DNA of 64,000 bases, taken from contig BNBP01000040.1 in assembly GCA_014656015.1 (NCBI GenBank), positions 1-64,000 of the forward strand. The letters run 5' to 3'. Shown here piece after piece: positions 39,207 to 46,829 of this stretch. The translations under genes and the position numbers were made by a program. Source of the DNA: Streptomyces griseoaurantiacus (lineage in GTDB: Bacteria; Actinomycetota; Actinomycetes; Streptomycetales; Streptomycetaceae). A model generated the notes under the pieces. That model made no database searches. It worked only from the letters and a program-made list of their open reading frames with translations, and was not told where the DNA came from. Within the stretch, counting starts at the first letter, position 1, and each line of letters begins with the position of its first letter.

Positions 39207-40907
39207 TCAGAAGCCCGGAGGCTCCGTGTAGACGCCCCACTCCTCGCGCAGCGCCCCGCAGATCTCGCCCAGTGTCGCCTCCGCCCGCACGGCCTCCAGC
39301 ATGGGCTCGACCATGTTGGAGCCGTCCCGGGCCGCCGTCAGCATCGCGTCCAGCGCGCCGCGCACCGCCGCGTCGTCCCGGGCCGCCCGCCGTGTGCCGA
39401 GCACCCGCACCTGCTCGCGCTCGACCTCGTGGCCGACCCGCAGGATCTCCAGGTCGCCGGTGACCGAGCCGGTGTGGACGTTGACGCCGACGACCCGCTT
39501 GTCGCCCTTCTCCAGGGCCCGCTGGTAGCGGAACGCGGACTCCGCGATCTCCCCGGTGAACCACCCGTCCTCGATGCCGCGCAGGATGCCGGAGGTGATC
39601 GGGCCGATGGGGTGCCGCCCGTCCGGGTGGGCCCGCAGGCCGCGCTCCCTGATCTGCTCGAAGATCTTCTCGGCGTCCCGTTCGATGCGGTCGGTGAGCT
39701 GCTCGACGTACCAGGAGCCGCCCAGCGGGTCGGCCACGTTGGCGACGCCGGTCTCCTCCATCAGCACCTGCTGCGTGCGCAGCGCGATCTCCGCCGCCTG
39801 CTCGCTGGGCAGGGCGAGGGTCTCGTCGAGGGCGTTGGTGTGCAGCGAGTTGGTGCCGCCGAGCACCGCCGCCAGCGCCTCCACCGCCGTGCGGACCACG
39901 TTGTTGTAGGGCTGCTGCGCGGTGAGCGACACCCCGGCGGTCTGGGTGTGGAAGCGCAGCCACTGCGCCTTCTGCGAGGTCGCCCCGTAGACGTCCCGCA
40001 TCCAGCGGGCCCAGATCCGACGGGCGGCCCGGAACTTGGCGATCTCCTCGAAGAAGTCGACGTGCGCGTCGAAGAAGAAGGACAGCCCCGGGGCGAAGAC
40101 GTTCACGTCCATACCGCGGGAGAGGCCGAGCTCGACGTAGCCGAAGCCGTCCGCGAGGGTGTACGCGAGCTCCTGCGCGGCCGTGGAGCCGGCCTCCCGG
40201 ATGTGGTAGCCGGAGACGGACAGCGGCTTGTACGCGGGGATGCGGGCGGCGCAGTGCTCCATCAGGTCGCCGATGAGGCGCAGGTGCGGCTCGGGCTGGA
40301 AGAGCCACTCCTTCTGCGCGATGTACTCCTTGAAGATGTCCGTCTGGAGCGTGCCGTTGAGGACGCCCGGGTCGACGCCCTGGCGCTCGGCGGCCACCAG
40401 GTACATGCAGAAGACGGGCACGGCGGGCCCGCTGATGGTCATGGAGGTCGTGACGTCGCCGAGCGGGATGTCCTTGAAGAGGACCTCCATGTCGGCGGCC
40501 GAGTCGATCGCCACGCCGCAGTGCCCGACCTCGCCGAGGGAGCGCGGGTCGTCGGAGTCGCGGCCCATGAGGGTGGGCATGTCGAACGCGACCGAGAGTC
40601 CGCCGCCGCCGCCCGCGAGGATCATCTTGTAGCGCTCGTTGGTCTGCTCGGCGTTGCCGAACCCGGCGAACTGCCGGATCGTCCAGGTCCGGCCGCGGTA
40701 GCCGGTCGGGTGGAGACCGCGGGTGTAGGGGTACTCCCCCGGCCACCCGATCCTCTCGAACCCCTCGTAGGTGTCGCCGGGCCGGGGCCCGTAGACCGGT
40801 TCCACGGGATCGCCGGAGAGCGTGGTGAAGTCGGCGTCGCGGGTGCGAGAGGCGTCGTAACGGGCCTGCCAGCGACGGCGGCCCTCCTCGATGGCGTCAG
40901 CGTCCAT
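39207..40907 (-). CDS. icmA: Isobutyryl-CoA mutase large subunit IcmA
   Basis: 566 aa from ATG 40907 with GGGGG upstream. B12-dependent mutase catalytic barrel without the cobalamin-binding domain, so it needs a separate small subunit (IcmB), absent from the window. The substrate-specificity residues are diagnostic: F80 in WTIRQFAGFGN (Tyr in methylmalonyl-CoA mutase) and Q198 in DIFKEYIAQKE (Arg in methylmalonyl-CoA mutase). Other motifs: GGGGLSVAFDMPTLMGRDSD, NVFAPGLSFFF, TAQQPYNNVVRTAVEALAAV, LGGTNSLHTNALDETLALP and PLGGSWYVEQLT. Interconverts isobutyryl- and n-butyryl-CoA, feeding valine-derived carbon to polyketide precursors. MeaB-like and epimerase genes lie 12-15 kb away. A 24-bp palindrome covers the promoter. 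Confidence 0.94.
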   Translation of the reverse strand: MDADAIEEGRRRWQARYDASRTRDADFTTLSGDPVEPVYGPRPGDTYEGFERIGWPGEYPYTRGLHPTGYRGRTWTIRQFAGFGNAEQTNERYKMILAGGGGGLSVAFDMPTLMGRDSDDPRSLGEVGHCGVAIDSAADMEVLFKDIPLGDVTTSMTISGPAVPVFCMYLVAAERQGVDPGVLNGTLQTDIFKEYIAQKEWLFQPEPHLRLIGDLMEHCAARIPAYKPLSVSGYHIREAGSTAAQELAYTLADGFGYVELGLSRGMDVNVFAPGLSFFFDAHVDFFEEIAKFRAARRIWARWMRDVYGATSQKAQWLRFHTQTAGVSLTAQQPYNNVVRTAVEALAAVLGGTNSLHTNALDETLALPSEQAAEIALRTQQVLMEETGVANVADPLGGSWYVEQLTDRIERDAEKIFEQIRERGLRAHPDGRHPIGPITSGILRGIEDGWFTGEIAESAFRYQRALEKGDKRVVGVNVHTGSVTGDLEILRVGHEVEREQVRVLGTRRAARDDAAVRGALDAMLTAARDGSNMVEPMLEAVRAEATLGEICGALREEWGVYTEPPGF

Positions 40908-40915
40908 ACCCCCGA

Positions 40916-40939
40916 ATTTACTAGGACGTCCAAGTAAAT
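40916..40939 (-). promoter_or_regulatory. 24-bp palindromic operator over the icmA promoter
   Basis: ATTTACT-A-GGACGTCC-A-AGTAAAT: 11 of 12 base pairs symmetric. It begins 9 bp upstream of the icmA ATG and overlaps a plausible promoter read leftward (-35 TCGACA 40944-40939, 18-nt spacer, -10 TAAATT 40920-40915). This position suits a repressor. The TTACT/AGTAA half-sites recur at 35471-35615. Confidence 0.8.
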
Positions 40940-41033
40940 GTCGATGGGGAACCGCCGTACGTGTCTCCGTACGGCGGTGGCGGGGCCGTCGCGGGCGGCC
41001 CCGGGGAGCCTCGGGCCTCGGCGGGAGGGACCC

Positions 41034-41375
41034 TCAGGCCTTGGCCGGCGCGGGCGCCGCGTCCTGCGCGAACTGCGGCTCCAGCTCGCGGCTGATGCCG
41101 CGCTCCACGAAGAAGGCCGCGGTCGGCACGGTGCCCGCGAGCAGCACCCAGAGCTGCTTGGCGACCGGCCACTTCGCCTTGGCGCCCAGGTCGAAGGCGA
41201 ACACGAGGTACACGACGTAGAGCCAGCCGTGCGCGATGGCCACGACCCGGGTGAAGTCGGCGGCGCCGTCGACGTCGAACCCGTACTTGGCGATCATGCT
41301 GAGGCACAGCAGGACCAGGAGCACACCGGTGACGTACGCCATCACCCGGTAGCGGGTCAGCACGCTTTTCTTCAT
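41034..41375 (-). CDS. DUF3817 small membrane protein (copy 1)
   Basis: 113 aa from ATG 41375. Three membrane helices: RVMAYVTGVLLVLLCLSMIA, IAHGWLYVVYLVFAFDLG and LWVLLAGTVPTAAFFVERG, with the conserved HGW...YLVFAFDLGAKAKW core of DUF3817/YdzA-like proteins. Role unknown; members are common in actinobacteria. It shares clear similarity with the protein at 44937-45281. It follows the MarR gene (start 41961) on the same strand with a 76-bp gap, so it may be co-transcribed with it. Confidence 0.82.
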   Translation of the reverse strand: MKKSVLTRYRVMAYVTGVLLVLLCLSMIAKYGFDVDGAADFTRVVAIAHGWLYVVYLVFAFDLGAKAKWPVAKQLWVLLAGTVPTAAFFVERGISRELEPQFAQDAAPAPAKA

Positions 41376-41451
41376 GCGTACGAGCCTAACGACCGGCGGG
41401 GGCCGATCTTCCGGCACCCCCGGTGGCGTGCGACACCCCCGAGGGGTGCGC

Positions 41452-41961
41452 TCACTCGTCCTCGAAGTCGTGCGCCGCCACCCGCAGCGGCCGCAGCATC
41501 GCGAAGATCTCCCGGCACTCCTCCTCGTCGTACGCGCCCAGTCCGAAGTCCATCGCCATCAGCTCGCGGGTGGCGGCGTCGCACACCTCGCGGCCCTTGT
41601 CGGTGATGGAGGCCAGCGTGCCGCGGCCGTCGTTGGGGTTGGGGCGCTTGGCGACCAGACCCGAGGTGACCAGCCGGTCGACGGTGTTGGTGACGGAGGT
41701 CGGGTGCACCATGAGCCGCTCGCCGATCTTGGACATCGGCAGTTCGCCCGACTTCGAGAACGTGAGCAGCACGAGCGCCTCGTACCGGGCGAACGTCAGT
41801 CCGTACGGTTTGACGACCGCGTCGACCTCGGCGAGCAGGATCTGCTGGGCCCGCATGATCGAGGTGATCGCCGCCATGGAGGGCACGCTGCCCCACCGCT
41901 GCTTCCAGTGTTCGTCGGCGCGCGCGATGGGGTCGAAGGAGAGACCGAGGGGCTTTGGCAC
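41452..41961 (-). CDS. MarR-family regulator
   Basis: 169 aa from GTG 41961 (AAGG about 9 nt upstream). Winged HTH: LTFARYEALVLLTFSKSGEL, PMSKIGERLMVHPTSVTNTV with the recognition helix VHPTSVTNTVDRLVTSGLV, and wing RPNPNDGRGTLASITDKGRE. The N-terminus (FDPIARADEHWKQRWG) matches the longer MarR subgroup that begins with a 30-residue helix. It sits between an MFS exporter-like gene and a DUF3817 gene on the same strand; local control of either is plausible but not shown. Confidence 0.87.
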   Translation of the reverse strand: MPKPLGLSFDPIARADEHWKQRWGSVPSMAAITSIMRAQQILLAEVDAVVKPYGLTFARYEALVLLTFSKSGELPMSKIGERLMVHPTSVTNTVDRLVTSGLVAKRPNPNDGRGTLASITDKGREVCDAATRELMAMDFGLGAYDEEECREIFAMLRPLRVAAHDFEDE

Positions 41962-41983
41962 GGCACCAGACCTTACCGGCCGG

Positions 41984-43570
41984 TCACATGGTGGTCAGCC
42001 CCGTCTCGCACTTCGGTCGCTCATTCTTTCGGAGGGCACCGCCCGGTGCGGCCCCGCGGCGGGCCGAGAGCGCCAGCAGCACACAGACGAGCGTGCCGAG
42101 GAGCCCCGCGCCGGCCACCGTGGCGGGCACCCCGGCGAACTGGGCGGCCACCCCCGCCAGCGCCATCCCCACCCCCTGCACGGTCATCAGCCCGGCCGTG
42201 TTCAGCGTCATGGCCCGGCCCCGCAGTTCCTCGGGCACGGCGGCCACGAACCACTGGTCGAGCCCCAGCGTGTAGGCGTTCCCGGCGCCGGAGAGCACCA
42301 GCAGGCACAGGGTCCAGCCGAGCCCGGGGGCGAGGGCGAAGCCGAGGTAGGGCAGCAGCATGAAGCAGAGCAGCGGCAGCGCGACGCGTTCCCGGGTGGC
42401 CGGGCGCAGCCGCGCCCCCGCGAACAGCTCACCGGCGATGGTGCCCACGGGCAGCGCGCACATCAGCAGCCCGAGCCCGGTCGAGCCCGCTCCGATCCGG
42501 TCGGCGTAGGGGGCGGCCAGGGCCTCGGGGACGACGCAGAACAGGGGCGGCGCCCAGAACAGCAGGAGCAGCAGGCGCGTCCGGCGGTCGGCGAGCACGC
42601 GCCGGGCGCCGGTGAGCGGCCCGTCGGCCGGGGTGCCGCGGCCGGCGCGGGCCGGGCGGCGCCGGGTGCCGAGCCGCAGCAGCAGCGCGGAGGCGAGGAA
42701 GGTGGCGACGGTGATGAACAGGGCGTGGCGCGGGCTGAGCACGGTGAGCAGGAGGCCGCCGCAGCCGTAGCCGACCAGGAGGGCACTCTGGGAGACGATC
42801 CGCAGCAGCGAGCGGCCGAGGACGAAGAGGTCACCGTCCCCGAGGACGTCGGCGAGGGTCGCCATGCGGGTGCCCTGGAAGACGGGCGAGACGACGGCGA
42901 GCGCGCAGCGCAGGGCGAGCAGCAGGCCGATGGGGGTGCCGGGCAGGGCCATGACGGCCACGCAGGCCGCGCAGAGCAGATCGCAGACGACGAGGACGCG
43001 GCGGGCGGGGAACCGGTCGGCGACCCCGGCGAACAGGGTGCCGCCGAGGAGGTAGGGCAGGAAGCCCACGGCGGAGGTCAGCGCGCTGAGCAGGGGCGAG
43101 CCGGTGAGGTCGTAGACGAGGACGGAGAGGGCGATCTCGCTGACGACGACGCCGAGGAGGGACAGGGAGTGGGCGAGGAAGACGGCGCGGTACTCGGGAA
43201 TGCCCAGAACGCGCAGGTAGCCGCCGGCGGCGCCCGCCGGGGCCGGCGCCTCCCCGCCGGGCACCCGGTCCCCGCCCGGGGCCTGGTCCCCGCTCGGGGC
43301 CCGGTCGGCGTCCGGGGCCTGGTCCCCGCTCGGGGCCCGGTCTCCGCCCGGGGCCCGGTCGGCGTGCGTGGCCCGGTCGGCGTCCGGGGCCCGGTCTCCG
43401 CTCGCGGCCCGGTCGGCGTCCGGGGCCTGGTCCCCGCCCGGGGCCCGGTCGGCGTTCGTGGCCGTCGGTTCGCCGTCGCCGTCGGGGCGCGGCCGTTCGT
43501 GCGTGCGCGGGGGGATCGCGGGGATCGTGCTCCCCTGTCCCCCGGTGGGCGCGGTGGTGTCTTCGGGCAT
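41984..43570 (-). CDS. MFS transporter with hexapeptide-repeat N-terminal tail
   Basis: 528 aa from ATG 43570. Residues 1-115 are hydrophilic and include 11 perfect-register hexapeptides (residues 41-106), consensus D-R/Q-A-P-x-x. The MFS core then follows with 12 predicted helices, starting VLGIPEYRAVFLAHSLSLLG, with the loop VADRFPARRVLVVCDLL between helices 2 and 3 and FQGTRMATLADVLGDGDLF; it resembles the macrolide/Bcr-type exporter MFS_3 group. Most relatives lack the tail. Divergent from an ArsR-type gene (43640), which may regulate it; the substrate is unknown. Confidence 0.83.
   Translation of the reverse strand: MPEDTTAPTGGQGSTIPAIPPRTHERPRPDGDGEPTATNADRAPGGDQAPDADRAASGDRAPDADRATHADRAPGGDRAPSGDQAPDADRAPSGDQAPGGDRVPGGEAPAPAGAAGGYLRVLGIPEYRAVFLAHSLSLLGVVVSEIALSVLVYDLTGSPLLSALTSAVGFLPYLLGGTLFAGVADRFPARRVLVVCDLLCAACVAVMALPGTPIGLLLALRCALAVVSPVFQGTRMATLADVLGDGDLFVLGRSLLRIVSQSALLVGYGCGGLLLTVLSPRHALFITVATFLASALLLRLGTRRRPARAGRGTPADGPLTGARRVLADRRTRLLLLLFWAPPLFCVVPEALAAPYADRIGAGSTGLGLLMCALPVGTIAGELFAGARLRPATRERVALPLLCFMLLPYLGFALAPGLGWTLCLLVLSGAGNAYTLGLDQWFVAAVPEELRGRAMTLNTAGLMTVQGVGMALAGVAAQFAGVPATVAGAGLLGTLVCVLLALSARRGAAPGGALRKNERPKCETGLTTM
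43253..43450 (-). repeat. Eleven 18-bp tandem units coding a D-R/Q-A-P-x-x hexapeptide
   Basis: 198 bp made of 11 degenerate 18-bp units, in frame with the MFS gene. Units encode DRAPGG, DQAPDA, DRAASG, DRAPDA, DRATHA, DRAPGG, DRAPSG, DQAPDA, DRAPSG, DQAPGG, DRVPGG. Several units are nearly identical in DNA (for example GGCGTCCGGGGCC), which points to recent slippage expansion. Confidence 0.95.
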
Positions 43571-43639
43571 GGCGGCAGCCTGACCGCCGGGCGCCGCACG
43601 GCCTAGAGTTTCGGCTGTCACCGAATCCTGGAGGTTCCC

Positions 43640-44662
43640 GTGCCCTCGCGGCTCCACTTCGCCGAGGAGGACTTCCTGTCCTGCCGGTTCGCCGTGTCAC
43701 CCCTGTGGGAGACCCAGGACGCCGTGCGCACCCTGCGGCGGCCGGAGCGGCACGCCTACCACGCGCGCTGGCTGCGCCGGGTCGCGCCGGCCCTGGAACG
43801 GCTGGACCTGACGCCGCTGTGGCTGCTGATGCCCCGCTCAGGACACACCCCGGACTGGCTCTCCCCGCCGCCGATCGGGCCCGCGGCCCGCTTCGAGGAG
43901 GAGATCGCGGCGGTGCGCGCGGCCGACCCGGAGGCGGCGCGCGAGGACACCGCCACGTCGCTGGCGGACACACCGGGGGCGCTCACGTCGGCGCGCGGCC
44001 GGGCCTGGCTGGCGGACCCGACGCGGATGATCCAGGAGCTGGCCGACCTCGTCGAGGAGGCGTGGCACGTGCTCGTCGCCCCGGACTGGCCCCGGCTGCG
44101 GGCGCTGCTCGAGGCCGACGTGGCCTTCCATTCGCGGCGGCTGGCCGAGGTGGGGCTCGGGGGGCTGCTGCCGGAGATCAACCGGCGGTTCGGCTGGCAC
44201 GCGGGGACGCTGACCGTCGAGTACCGGGGTGAGCACGAGCGCCGGCTGGACGGGCGGGGCCTGGTGCTGATGCCGAGCGTCTTCGTGTGGCCGGACGTCG
44301 TCAGCACCTTCGAACCGCCGTGGCAGCCGACGCTCGTCTACCCGGCGCGCGGCATCGGCGGGCTGTGGGCGGACCCGGCCGAGGGGACGCTGGACGCGCT
44401 GGCCCGGCTGCTGGGGCGCGGCCGGGCGGCCGTGCTCGCCGCGCTGGACGAGCCGGCCGGCACCACCGCTCTCGCCCACCGGCTGCGGCTCGCGCCCTCC
44501 TCGGTCTCGGCGCACCTGACGACGCTGCGCGAGGCCGGGCTGCTCGTGTCCCGCCGCTACGGCCACCAGGTGCTCTACGAGCGCACGCCGCTCGGGATCG
44601 CCCTGGCGGCGGGAGGCGGGGCCGCTCAGTCCGCCGAAGGTGCCGGGTCCCCCGCGAGGTGA
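43640..44662 (+). CDS. ArsR-type HTH regulator with DUF5937-like N-domain
   Basis: 340 aa from GTG 43640 with TGGAGG at 6 nt. The N-terminal ~240 residues are helical and acidic (LHFAEEDFLSCRFAVSPLWE, AYHARWLRRVAPALERLDL, RLAEVGLGGLLPEINRRFGW), the layout of DUF5937 proteins. The C-terminal winged HTH (about 255-325) reads LLGRGRAAVLAALDEPAGTT, LAHRLRLAPSSVSAHLTTLR, EAGLLVSRRYGHQVLYERTP. Divergent from the MFS gene across 69 bp, a typical regulator-exporter pair. Its 3' end overlaps the convergent MTH1187-family gene by 37 bp. Confidence 0.87.
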   Translation: MPSRLHFAEEDFLSCRFAVSPLWETQDAVRTLRRPERHAYHARWLRRVAPALERLDLTPLWLLMPRSGHTPDWLSPPPIGPAARFEEEIAAVRAADPEAAREDTATSLADTPGALTSARGRAWLADPTRMIQELADLVEEAWHVLVAPDWPRLRALLEADVAFHSRRLAEVGLGGLLPEINRRFGWHAGTLTVEYRGEHERRLDGRGLVLMPSVFVWPDVVSTFEPPWQPTLVYPARGIGGLWADPAEGTLDALARLLGRGRAAVLAALDEPAGTTALAHRLRLAPSSVSAHLTTLREAGLLVSRRYGHQVLYERTPLGIALAAGGGAAQSAEGAGSPAR

Positions 44663-44940
44663 CGTTCGACCGTGGCCACCTTGGTGGTGAGGCCGTCGGT
44701 GACGCCGGGGCGGATGTCCGCCTTCAGCACGAGGGAGACGCGCGGGGCGCGCGCCTCGACGGCGGCGACGGCGCGCCTGACGACGTCCATCACCTCGTCC
44801 CACTCGCCCTCGATCGAGGTGAACATGGCGTCCGTGCGGTGCGGCAGACCCGAGGCGCGGACGACCCGGACGGCGTCGGCGACGTACTCCCCGACGTCCT
44901 CGCCGACGCCCAGGGGCGTCACGGAGAAGGCGACGATCAT
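44626..44940 (-). CDS. MTH1187/YkoF-like thiamine-binding family protein
   Basis: 104 aa from ATG 44940, overlapping the upstream DUF3817 stop (ATGA). Ferredoxin-like fold sequence: IVAFSVTPLGVGEDVGEYVA, GLPHRTDAMFTSIEGEWDEV, VARAVEAR-type helix and PRVSLVLKADIRPG. Family members (DUF77) form tetramers and bind thiamine-like molecules; the physiological role here is unknown. Translational coupling to a DUF3817 membrane protein is the main context clue. Confidence 0.85.
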   Translation of the reverse strand: MIVAFSVTPLGVGEDVGEYVADAVRVVRASGLPHRTDAMFTSIEGEWDEVMDVVRRAVAAVEARAPRVSLVLKADIRPGVTDGLTTKVATVERHLAGDPAPSAD

Positions 44941-45281
44941 GCGCCGACCACCCCTTCGCGGCGGGCGCGGGAGGCGATGATCGCGTCCTCGGCCTCGCGG
45001 CGCAGCCGGCGCTCGGCGAAGAAGCCGCCGGTGGGCAGGATGGAGAGGACGAAGTAGAGCGCGGCGGTGCCGATGCCCCACTTGGCGCGGTTCCAGGCGT
45101 CGGCCCAGAAGATGACGTAGAGGACGAACAGGAGTCCGTGGACCGCGCCCATCACGGGCACCGCGTTGAAGTCCGTGGTCCGCTTGAGGACCGAGCAGAC
45201 GAGGAGGAGCAGGAAGGAGACGGCCTCGGGGGCGGAGACCAGGCGGAGCCGGCGCAGGGCGGTGGCGGTCTTGATGTCCAC
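44937..45281 (-). CDS. DUF3817 small membrane protein (copy 2)
   Basis: 114 aa from GTG 45281 with GAGGTG at 4-5 nt. Same family as 41034-41375: PEAVSFLLLLVCSVLKRTTD, VHGLLFVLYVIFWADAWNRA, KWGIGTAALYFVLSILPTGG and FFAERRLRRE align with that protein's helices and its FFVERG motif. Overlaps and is coupled to the MTH1187-family gene downstream. The pair may form a membrane plus cytosolic small-molecule unit, but this is inference. Confidence 0.83.
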   Translation of the reverse strand: MDIKTATALRRLRLVSAPEAVSFLLLLVCSVLKRTTDFNAVPVMGAVHGLLFVLYVIFWADAWNRAKWGIGTAALYFVLSILPTGGFFAERRLRREAEDAIIASRARREGVVGA

Positions 45282-45538
45282 GGATCACCTCGTGGGAGAC
45301 GTCGGATGACGGGGCGGGCGCGGCGCGGGCGCGCCACGGCTTGTGAACGGACGCACAAGCTTCGGCCCCATTCTGGCACTGTCCCTCCCGGACCCTCCCC
45401 CGGGGTCCGGGGCGCCCGGCCCCCGGGTGCGGGAATCCCCTTGGGTGATCCGAACGAGAGGCCCTAGGGGTGGGCTCAGGGGCGAAGTCCACCCACGGGT
45501 GCTGTTCTCTCCACCCGGGGGACGGCTACCTTCGCAGC

Positions 45539-46177
45539 GTGGCTACCTTCCGACTCCAGGGCAGCAAGGTGCTGGCCGTCGACATGACCGGCGACGCCGT
45601 GAAGGCGAAGCACGGCTCCATGGTCGCGTACGACGGGCAGATCGCCTTCAAGAAGCTCAGCGGCGGCGGTGAGGGACTGCGGGGGATGGTGACCCGGCGG
45701 CTCACCGGCGAGCAGATGACCGTGATGGAGGCGCGCGGACAGGGGACCTGCTGGTTCGCCGACCGCGCCTCCGAGATCAACCTCGTCTCCCTGCGGGGCG
45801 AGAAGCTGTACGTCGAGTCGAGCAATCTGCTCGTCACGGACGCCGGCCTGCGCACCGGCACGACCTTCACGGGCCTGCGCGGCGCCTCGCAGGGCAACGG
45901 CCTGTTCACCACCACCGTGGAGGGGCACGGGCAGGCGGCCCTGCTCTCGGACGGCCCGGCGGTGGTGCTCCGGGTGAGCGCGCAGTACCCGCTGACGGTG
46001 GACCCGGGGGCGTACATCGCCCATCAGGGCGACGTCCGGCAGTCCTTCCAGTCGGGGGTGACGTTCCGCACCTTCCTGGGCGAGGGCGGCGGCGAGGCCT
46101 TCCAGATCCGGTTCGAGGGGGACGGCCTGGTGTACGTGCAGCCGAGCGAGCGGAACACGATCGCGGGGGATGTGTGA
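45539..46177 (+). CDS. AIM24-family protein, first of three
   Basis: 212 aa from GTG 45539; TACCTT (45527-45532) sits where a -10 for leaderless transcription would be, and no ribosome site is visible. Beta-rich AIM24 fold: FRLQGSKVLAVDMTGDAVKA, KHGSMVAYDGQIAFKK, MTVMEARGQGTCWFADRASE, LYVESSNLLVTDAGLRTGT, GLFTTTVEGHGQAALLSDG, LTVDPGAYIAHQGDV and FQIRFEGDGLVYVQPSE. The family was named after a yeast mitochondrial factor; bacterial function is not established. First of three paralogues in one operon. Confidence 0.85.
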   Translation: MATFRLQGSKVLAVDMTGDAVKAKHGSMVAYDGQIAFKKLSGGGEGLRGMVTRRLTGEQMTVMEARGQGTCWFADRASEINLVSLRGEKLYVESSNLLVTDAGLRTGTTFTGLRGASQGNGLFTTTVEGHGQAALLSDGPAVVLRVSAQYPLTVDPGAYIAHQGDVRQSFQSGVTFRTFLGEGGGEAFQIRFEGDGLVYVQPSERNTIAGDV

Positions 46178-46178
46178 G

Positions 46179-46829
46179 ATGCCGTTCCGTGAGATCAACT
46201 CGAAGATGGTCGAGGCGACGGTGACGCCCGGGCAGCGGCTGTTCAGCCAGCGCGGGGCGATGCTCGCCTACAAGGGGGAGGTGTCCTTCACGCCCGATCT
46301 ACGGGGCGGCCAGGGCGGATGGATGTCGATGATCGGCCGCCGGGTGGCGAACGAGGCGACGCCGCTGATGACGGTGGAGGGCAGCGGCACGGTCCTGTTC
46401 GGGCACGGCGGCCATCACGTCCAGGTGATCGAACTCGCCGGGGACACCCTCTACGTGGAGGCGGACCGGCTGCTCGCCTTCGACGGCTCGCTCCAGCAGG
46501 GCACGGTCTTCCTGGGCTCGCAGGGCGGCGTGATGGGCATGGTGCGCGGGCAGGTCAGCGGGCAGGGCCTGTTCACCACCAGCCTCAAGGGGCACGGGGC
46601 GGTCGCGGTGATGGCGCACGGCGGGGTCTTCGAGGTGCCGATCACCCCGCAGCGCCCGGTCCACGTGGACCCGCAGGCCTACGTCGCCCACCACGGCGAC
46701 GTCCGCAACAAGCTGTCGACGGCGCTGGGCTGGCGCGACATGGTGGGCCGCGGCTCGGGCGAGGCCTTCCAGCTCGAGCTGAGCGGCAGCGGCTCGGTGT
46801 ACGTGCAGGCCTCGGAGGAGAAGCTGTGA
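46179..46829 (+). CDS. AIM24-family protein, second of three
   Basis: 216 aa from ATG 46179, chosen over the in-frame ATG 46170 because GGGGGA (46165-46170) then has 8-nt spacing. Same fold as its neighbour: VTPGQRLFSQRGAMLAYKGE, LMTVEGSGTVLFGHGGHHVQ, LYVEADRLLAFDGSLQQGT, GQGLFTTSLKGHGAVAVMAH, HVDPQAYVAHHGDV and FQLELSGSGSVYVQASEEKL. The stop overlaps the third gene (GTGA). Confidence 0.86.
   Translation: MPFREINSKMVEATVTPGQRLFSQRGAMLAYKGEVSFTPDLRGGQGGWMSMIGRRVANEATPLMTVEGSGTVLFGHGGHHVQVIELAGDTLYVEADRLLAFDGSLQQGTVFLGSQGGVMGMVRGQVSGQGLFTTSLKGHGAVAVMAHGGVFEVPITPQRPVHVDPQAYVAHHGDVRNKLSTALGWRDMVGRGSGEAFQLELSGSGSVYVQASEEKL

Noticed and set aside
43253..43450. Regular repeats suggesting a CRISPR array
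   Set aside because: Contiguous 18-bp coding units without spacers, in frame with an MFS gene.
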